Source: an uncultured Clostridia bacterium (GTDB taxonomy: Bacteria; Bacillota; Clostridia; TANB77; CAG-508). From it: a stretch of 53,740 bases of DNA. Where the stretch lies: contig CALXVB010000007.1 of assembly GCA_944391855.1 (NCBI GenBank), forward strand, positions 1 to 53,740, given 5' to 3'. The position numbers were made by a program, and so were the translations under genes. The notes under the pieces are model-generated. The model was not told the origin of the DNA and ran no database searches. It was given only the letters and a program-made list of their open reading frames with translations. Shown in pieces: positions 52,409-53,740 of this stretch (position 1 is its first letter; each line of letters starts with the position of its first letter).

Positions 52409-53203
52409 ATTTAATTTGGATTTTTCAAAATCATTAACATTGTTTAATAATCTATGAACTTTTAATCGATTTATCCCCAAAAATTCGGCAATCTCCTTTT
52501 GCATAAAATTATGATCTATATACATTATGGTTAACAATTCTTTCAAAAGATATTTATTGTTTTTTATTTCTTCTATATTTCTTAAATTATTGTCTCTTAA
52601 AAATTCTTCTAATACTTCCTGTTTTATATTCTCCTTATCTTCTACTTCTATACAATCTATAAATTTATGTGCTTGGCATCTTTTTTCTAAAATATCTTTT
52701 ATATTAATATTGTAATGTTCAAAGATATTAGATACTTCACTTATTCCCATAATTTTCTTATTATCTCGATAATCTCTATAACTTGAATGTCTATAATCTT
52801 CTGCTTTATCGCATATCTTTGCTTTAACTGGATTATTATGTATATATGCTATACAGCTTATTAAATGTGAATATGTTAAAATTGGCTCTGATTTATATCG
52901 GTTTCGAAAAACGTATCCGCATCTATTGTTTGTCCTATTATAAAATTTAGCATATCTAGTATTAACTTGACTCATTAATTTAGATATTTCCATAATATTT
53001 TCTGCACGAATTAGAAAATGAGCATGATTATTCATTATGCAATATGCTATTATTTGTAATTTTTCACCTTTGATTTTTTCTTTGAAATATTTTAAATATG
53101 TATTAATTTCACTGTTTTTATTAAATATATATTCTTTATTTATTCCTTGAACTATAACATGAAAAAATTCAAAATAAAGTTCTTTTCTTGCTTCTCGTGG
53201 CAT
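52400..53203 (-). CDS. REP-associated tyrosine transposase (RAYT, Y1/IS200-like)
   Basis: A 267-residue Y1 transposase. HUH motif is CIMNNHAHFLI, the nucleophile Tyr is probably in VNTRYAKFYN, followed by CGYVFRNRYKS and AYIHNNPVKAKI. The C-terminal extension has a helix-turn-helix (MQKEIAEFLGINRLKVHRLL). A single-copy gene bracketed by inverted 27-base palindromes, with no IS ends, fits a RAYT that mobilises or maintains REP sequences in the chromosome. CGA codons are used twice without any frame change. ATG follows AAAGGAGTGTTTTGTC. Confidence 0.9.
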   Translation of the reverse strand: MPREARKELYFEFFHVIVQGINKEYIFNKNSEINTYLKYFKEKIKGEKLQIIAYCIMNNHAHFLIRAENIMEISKLMSQVNTRYAKFYNRTNNRCGYVFRNRYKSEPILTYSHLISCIAYIHNNPVKAKICDKAEDYRHSSYRDYRDNKKIMGISEVSNIFEHYNINIKDILEKRCQAHKFIDCIEVEDKENIKQEVLEEFLRDNNLRNIEEIKNNKYLLKELLTIMYIDHNFMQKEIAEFLGINRLKVHRLLNNVNDFEKSKLNEH

Positions 53204-53501
53204 GACAAAACACTCCTTTTTATTTTTTATTTTTGATTAATTTTGCCCCCACTTTTGAACTTTAAAGAACGTCCCTAAAGTTCACTCTCAATTTTCTTTC
53301 TGTATCTATCTTCTTCTGAACTCATCCTATTTAACTGTCAAAATTTGCGTACCCTGACATTACTCCTTAAATTGCTTGATAATACTGCATTTAGCGCCTA
53401 TTGTAGGTGTCAAAGTCGCATATTTGAGCATATTTCAAAAGTTCATGTTTTCCTTTATATATAAAAGTTTTCTTGTTTTTGCGGTTATAATATATAACCT
53501 C
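53204..53501. other. Gap between RAYT and rhuM
   Basis: About 298 bases. It holds the RAYT ribosome site, the palindrome at 53257-53283, and a small AT-rich inverted repeat GGTTATA-ATA-TATAACC (53483-53499) just after the rhuM stop. The middle has no supported gene. Confidence 0.6.
53257..53283. repeat. RAYT-flanking palindrome, upstream copy in inverted orientation
   Basis: GAACTTTA and TAAAGTTC enclose AAGAACGTCCC: the exact reverse complement of the unit at 36838. With 52382-52408 it brackets the RAYT gene. Confidence 0.88.
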
Positions 53502-53740
53502 TTATTGTTTATTTTCTCTTTTGTTTAGCTTTTTAGTATTTAATAAAAGTTCATCAAAATCTGATACATAAATTCTATCTTGTATTATTCTATATTTTTC
53601 GAATTCTGTTTCTGCATGAAGTTTTGCCATCTCTGCTGAAATTTTTCCGTTGTCTTTTAAAACTTCATGATCCCATAATTTTAAAAATCCATTTAATCTT
53701 TCTTCCCAATCTGCCATTGTCATTGGAATATGTCTCATTG
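53502..53740 (-). CDS. RhuM-family protein, C-terminal part
   Basis: The last 78 or so residues of a gene that continues beyond the right edge. MTMADWEERLNGFLKLWDHE, GKISAEMAKLHAETEFEKY and IQDRIYVSDFDELL match the end of RhuM proteins, about 330 residues long and usually found on genomic islands. The function is unsettled. Next to the RAYT it suggests the right end enters an accessory region. Confidence 0.75.
   Translation of the reverse strand, partial: MRHIPMTMADWEERLNGFLKLWDHEVLKDNGKISAEMAKLHAETEFEKYRIIQDRIYVSDFDELLLNTKKLNKRENKQ

Noticed and set aside
9140..53283. GGGAC palindromes as a CRISPR array
   Set aside because: Copies are dispersed over 44 kb, palindromic, not regularly spaced, and no cas genes are present.
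1..53740. tRNA or rRNA genes
   Set aside because: No cloverleaf with a CCA-type end or conserved GTTCRA loop was recognised in any intergenic gap; a tRNA search program would be needed to exclude them fully.

Overview
The window is strongly AT-rich and almost every gene lies on the minus strand. It carries a complete spoIIIAA-AH sporulation operon, spoIIM, ribonuclease Y, class A PBP, GH73 and SLT wall enzymes and a CsoR-type copper operon. This fits an endospore-forming, Clostridia-like member of the Bacillota, probably an uncultivated gut lineage. No tRNA, rRNA or CRISPR array was recognised.

Layout, left to right. 0-2 kb: a partial Ham1/RdgB nucleotide pyrophosphatase, a GNAT acetyltransferase, a small P-loop kinase-like ATPase and a scar made of histidine-phosphatase and RelE/ParE pieces. 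2-10 kb: a PNAG-type glycosyltransferase divergent from a deacetylase remnant, then metG, a membrane protein, glmM, argS and phosphofructokinase. 10-17 kb: a broken SUMF1-like gene and spoIIIAH to spoIIIAA. 17-26 kb: an anchored protein, yebC, a GH73 hydrolase, small ORFs, a TetR remnant, a class A PBP, a BclA-C-like protein and a ClpX-like ATPase of foreign codon usage. 26-34 kb: a DUF6873 protein, an alarmone synthetase and a wall O-acetylation cluster (DHHW, MBOAT, SGNH, DUF4358) around SigV/RsiV-type regulators, then an AI-2E family transporter. 34-38 kb: copA-copZ-csoR with a CsoR operator inside a consensus promoter. 38-53.7 kb: nnrD, an EAL phosphodiesterase, a patatin, rny, xerD, spoIIM, an EndoQ-like PHP nuclease, SLT, polA, YjbR, a Ca/Na antiporter, a REP-associated tyrosine transposase (RAYT) and a partial rhuM.

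The main finding concerns decoding. Five otherwise intact genes (spoIIIAE, class A PBP, DUF6873, MBOAT, SLT) are each split by a +1 frame change, and each change falls exactly at an in-frame CGG codon. Skipping the C makes the next codon GGN (Gly) and restores the family-length protein. I phased every CGG against every called gene: CGG is in frame nowhere else except twice in the foreign-looking ClpX-like gene. CGG therefore behaves as an unassigned or +1-shifting codon (CGGN read as Gly), not as ordinary Arg. I know of no described system like this.

A second layer is a set of GGGAC-core palindromes, at least eleven copies in four sequence types. They lie just downstream of genes, and some supply the stop codon of the preceding gene. 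One type flanks the RAYT gene in inverted orientation, as in REP/BIME systems.
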